NCBI GenBank assembly: GCA_012295275.1
Contig: CM022677.1
Span: 1,637,083 to 1,647,129 of the forward strand
Direction of reading: 5' to 3'
Source of the DNA: Chrysomallon squamiferum
Lineage: Eukaryota; Mollusca; Gastropoda; Neomphalida; Peltospiridae
Length of the DNA stretch: 10,047 nt
The notes beneath the pieces are model-generated. The model saw only the letters and a list, made by a program, of their open reading frames with translations, searched no databases and was not told the origin of the DNA. This document shows, one piece after another, positions 8,473 through 10,047 of the stretch. The translations under genes and the position numbers were made by a program. The first letter of the stretch is position 1, and every line of letters begins with the position of its first letter.

Positions 8473-8940
8473 TATTTATACTTCTTACAATAAGTGTGAA
8501 GCATATTTTAGTTACTTGTTCTACTCGTAGATGTCAGTAAGGCATGTACGAATTGTAGGTAAGCATATGTCACACATTATGCGCACTTTGCTAAAAGTAC
8601 TAAGGAGCTATCACGTGGTCAGTTTTGAGACAAACAACTCAGTTGAATCATAGTTGTCAGCTTACAATTTGCATTTGTTACTGAAAATGATGTTCATGGT
8701 ACTCTATGAAATTGTGGTCGAATGCTGAAATAAAAATAAACTAAACTTAATATCTCAGTCTCTAATTTTCAAAACTTGATTTATTTTTGCTTGAAGTGTA
8801 GATTAGCTGAGTCAGAGAAAATACCTACAATGGCCAGATGATAAGTAACGTTTGATTGCAGTCAAGTCACAGCAAGTATAAAGCTTAGAAAACTGTTTTG
8901 TGTTTCTCTTATCACTTATCACACCTGTGGCTTCAGCTGT
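8473..8940. other. No gene seen: mixed AT-rich DNA with GATA/E-box-like motifs
   Basis: No credible coding frame. At 8908-8930 two CTTATC (GATA-type) motifs are spaced seven bases apart, followed by CACCTG (E-box type) and TGTGG (Runt-like). Such short motifs arise often by chance and no promoter is recognised nearby. Confidence 0.4.
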
Positions 8941-9069
8941 CTTTTGTTTGATGATTTCAGACAGTTTATTACACGTAGTTAGTCTTTTGTTTGATGATTT
9001 CAGACAGTTTGTTACACGTAGTTAGTCTTTCGTTTGATGATTTCAGACAGTTTGTTACACGTAGATAGT
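8941..9069. repeat. 43-bp tandem repeat, three copies
   Basis: Copies start at 8941, 8984 and 9027, with only a few substitutions between them. Each contains GTTTGATGATTTCAGACAG and TTACACGTAG. The sequence is unrelated to the CA-rich 43-bp array, although the period is the same. Confidence 0.95.
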
Positions 9070-9427
9070 ACCTGCAACACCTGTCTGGTGTGCGCTCCAA
9101 CCTTTAGCCGCAGTTTGTGTATTGCAAGGATTATTGGTAAATATCAGGCCTGTTCCTAAAATAGCACAACACGTGTGAAATTTAAACAATTACTGAGATC
9201 AATAGAATTAAAGGTTGAATATCGATATTATCTGTATCCAACCTTGTTACGTCATTGGTGATAATTACTGTGAGAAATCATTAACGTGATCAGTGTTTTC
9301 ACATAGATGGGTATCATTAATAATAATATAAAACTAAAGATAAACTGAACAAATTTGTTATTTCAGAAGAGTGTAACAAACTGATATCCCTTCGTATGAC
9401 TCAGTACCTATGAGCTAGCTCTCGTGT

Positions 9428-9461
<34 letters not shown>

Positions 9462-9743
9462 AAGATTGTTTTAAAACATAAAGAATTAAGCCCAGCAAAA
9501 ATAAACCGAATTGGTCAACATTTAGAGAATAATGTATGATAACTTGGCGTGTAATCTTCAACTTTCAGGAAACTATAGCAGGCATGTAAAGTAATAAAAC
9601 AGATTCGACCTAATGCGTGATAAATATATAAGAACATCACATATGGCAAACTTCATTTCTGAATAGGTATACGATTTGGTAGTTTTTCTGTATTCCTCTC
9701 TGTGATTTTACTTGTTCGTTTCAATTTCTGAAGTACCCTTAAG
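9070..9743. other. No gene seen: AT-rich DNA with a (TAA)n tract
   Basis: Mixed AT-rich sequence with about eleven TAA units at 9428-9461 and an AP-1-like TGACTCA at 9397-9403. Stops are frequent on both strands and no RNA gene or transposon end was recognised. Confidence 0.5.
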
Positions 9744-9962
9744 ATGTTGGCTAAAGATTTTTACAACGTGATCAGAGACGAGACGAAGGCAGTTGCAGTT
9801 TTACGAAGAAATGTCCTTGTAAATCAGGGGTGCGCAACCTGCGGCCGTGGAAACGATGTCACCTCATCACATTTAACGTCTCAGTATAAACACTCGTACA
9901 ACATGAACTTCCTATCCCTGTCAGATGCCGTACACAAAATGTCGTCTAGTGTTCATTTTTAG
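9744..9962 (+). pseudogene. Short ORF with a CxxCG motif, possible transposase N-terminal relic
   Basis: 72 residues if read from ATG 9744. The first half, KDFYNVIRDETKAVAVLRRN followed closely by GCATCGRGND, has more complex composition than any other open frame outside the BTB gene. The pattern of an acidic helix, a basic stretch and then CxxCG resembles the start of ISXO2/IS1595-like (Merlin-type) transposases, which carry an N-terminal zinc ribbon. That comparison is from general knowledge of the family and not from a search. The second half (after about residue 38) shows no second Cys pair and no catalytic domain follows, so at best it is a fragment. It could equally be a chance frame. 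The same bases include a hAT-terminus-like string, which is a competing explanation. Confidence 0.25.
9825..9846 (+). mobile_element. hAT-terminus-like sequence, possible element fragment
   Basis: CAGGGGTGCGCAACCTGCGG resembles the CAGGGGTG..CAACCT-type terminal inverted repeats of hAT (Charlie-like) DNA transposons. It is the most GC-rich spot in this AT-rich end of the window. No partner terminus, 8-bp target duplication or transposase is visible within the window. Confidence 0.25.
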
Positions 9963-10047
9963 ATTCGACAGTTTTGAAGTTGTTATTTAACAAAAGTAAT
10001 AAATAATATTAATAACGGTTTTATTTTTTACTTTAATGGGAATCAAC

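Overview
The window is nuclear DNA from an animal. It is AT-rich, crowded with simple-sequence repeats, and holds one recognisable protein gene with a GT-AG intron. The gene encodes a BTB-BACK-PHR protein of the BTBD1/2/3/6 type. The repeat load and the divergent, probably lineage-expanded gene copy fit a marine invertebrate, perhaps a mollusc, but the taxon is inference and cannot be fixed from this window alone.

Layout. 1-2682 is a 5' flank or leader region with (CA)n, (AAAT)n, poly-T and several (TTA)n tracts. Embedded in it are three related copies (about 452-536, 1972-2056, 2412-2481) of a 70-85 nt element. Each copy sits behind a T-rich tract ending in AG and in front of a GT, so they look like duplicated non-coding leader exons. 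A CRE palindrome and a TATA-like box lie between the first and second copies. 2690-4323 is the BTB-BACK-PHR gene: exon 1 (2690-2945), a 318-bp intron filled with (CA)n (2946-3263), and a long second exon (3264-4323). The coding sequence looks healthy except for one missing base in an A-run at about 2808-2812, which puts a TAG at 2816-2818. 4324 to about 4700 is a U-rich 3' UTR with twin CRE-like palindromes and an AATAAA.

4848-5047 is a 200-N assembly gap. 5048 to about 7060 is a roughly 2-kb minisatellite with a 43-bp unit rich in CA. About 7086-7800 is a duplicated segment in which one copy carries an 88-nt (GA)n tract where the other has only GAGAGA. An inverted (CT)n tract with matching flanks makes a large potential hairpin with it. 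7800-10047 is AT-rich sequence without a confident gene. It contains an 18-bp x4 repeat, a 43-bp x3 repeat, a (TAA)n tract, and a short ORF at 9744-9962 that may be a transposon relic.

The one gene probably encodes a substrate adaptor for a Cullin-3 ubiquitin ligase. No second gene is seen that would form a pathway with it. I do not see a new multi-gene system here. The most unusual structures are the triplicated leader-exon-like element and the paired repeat expansions.
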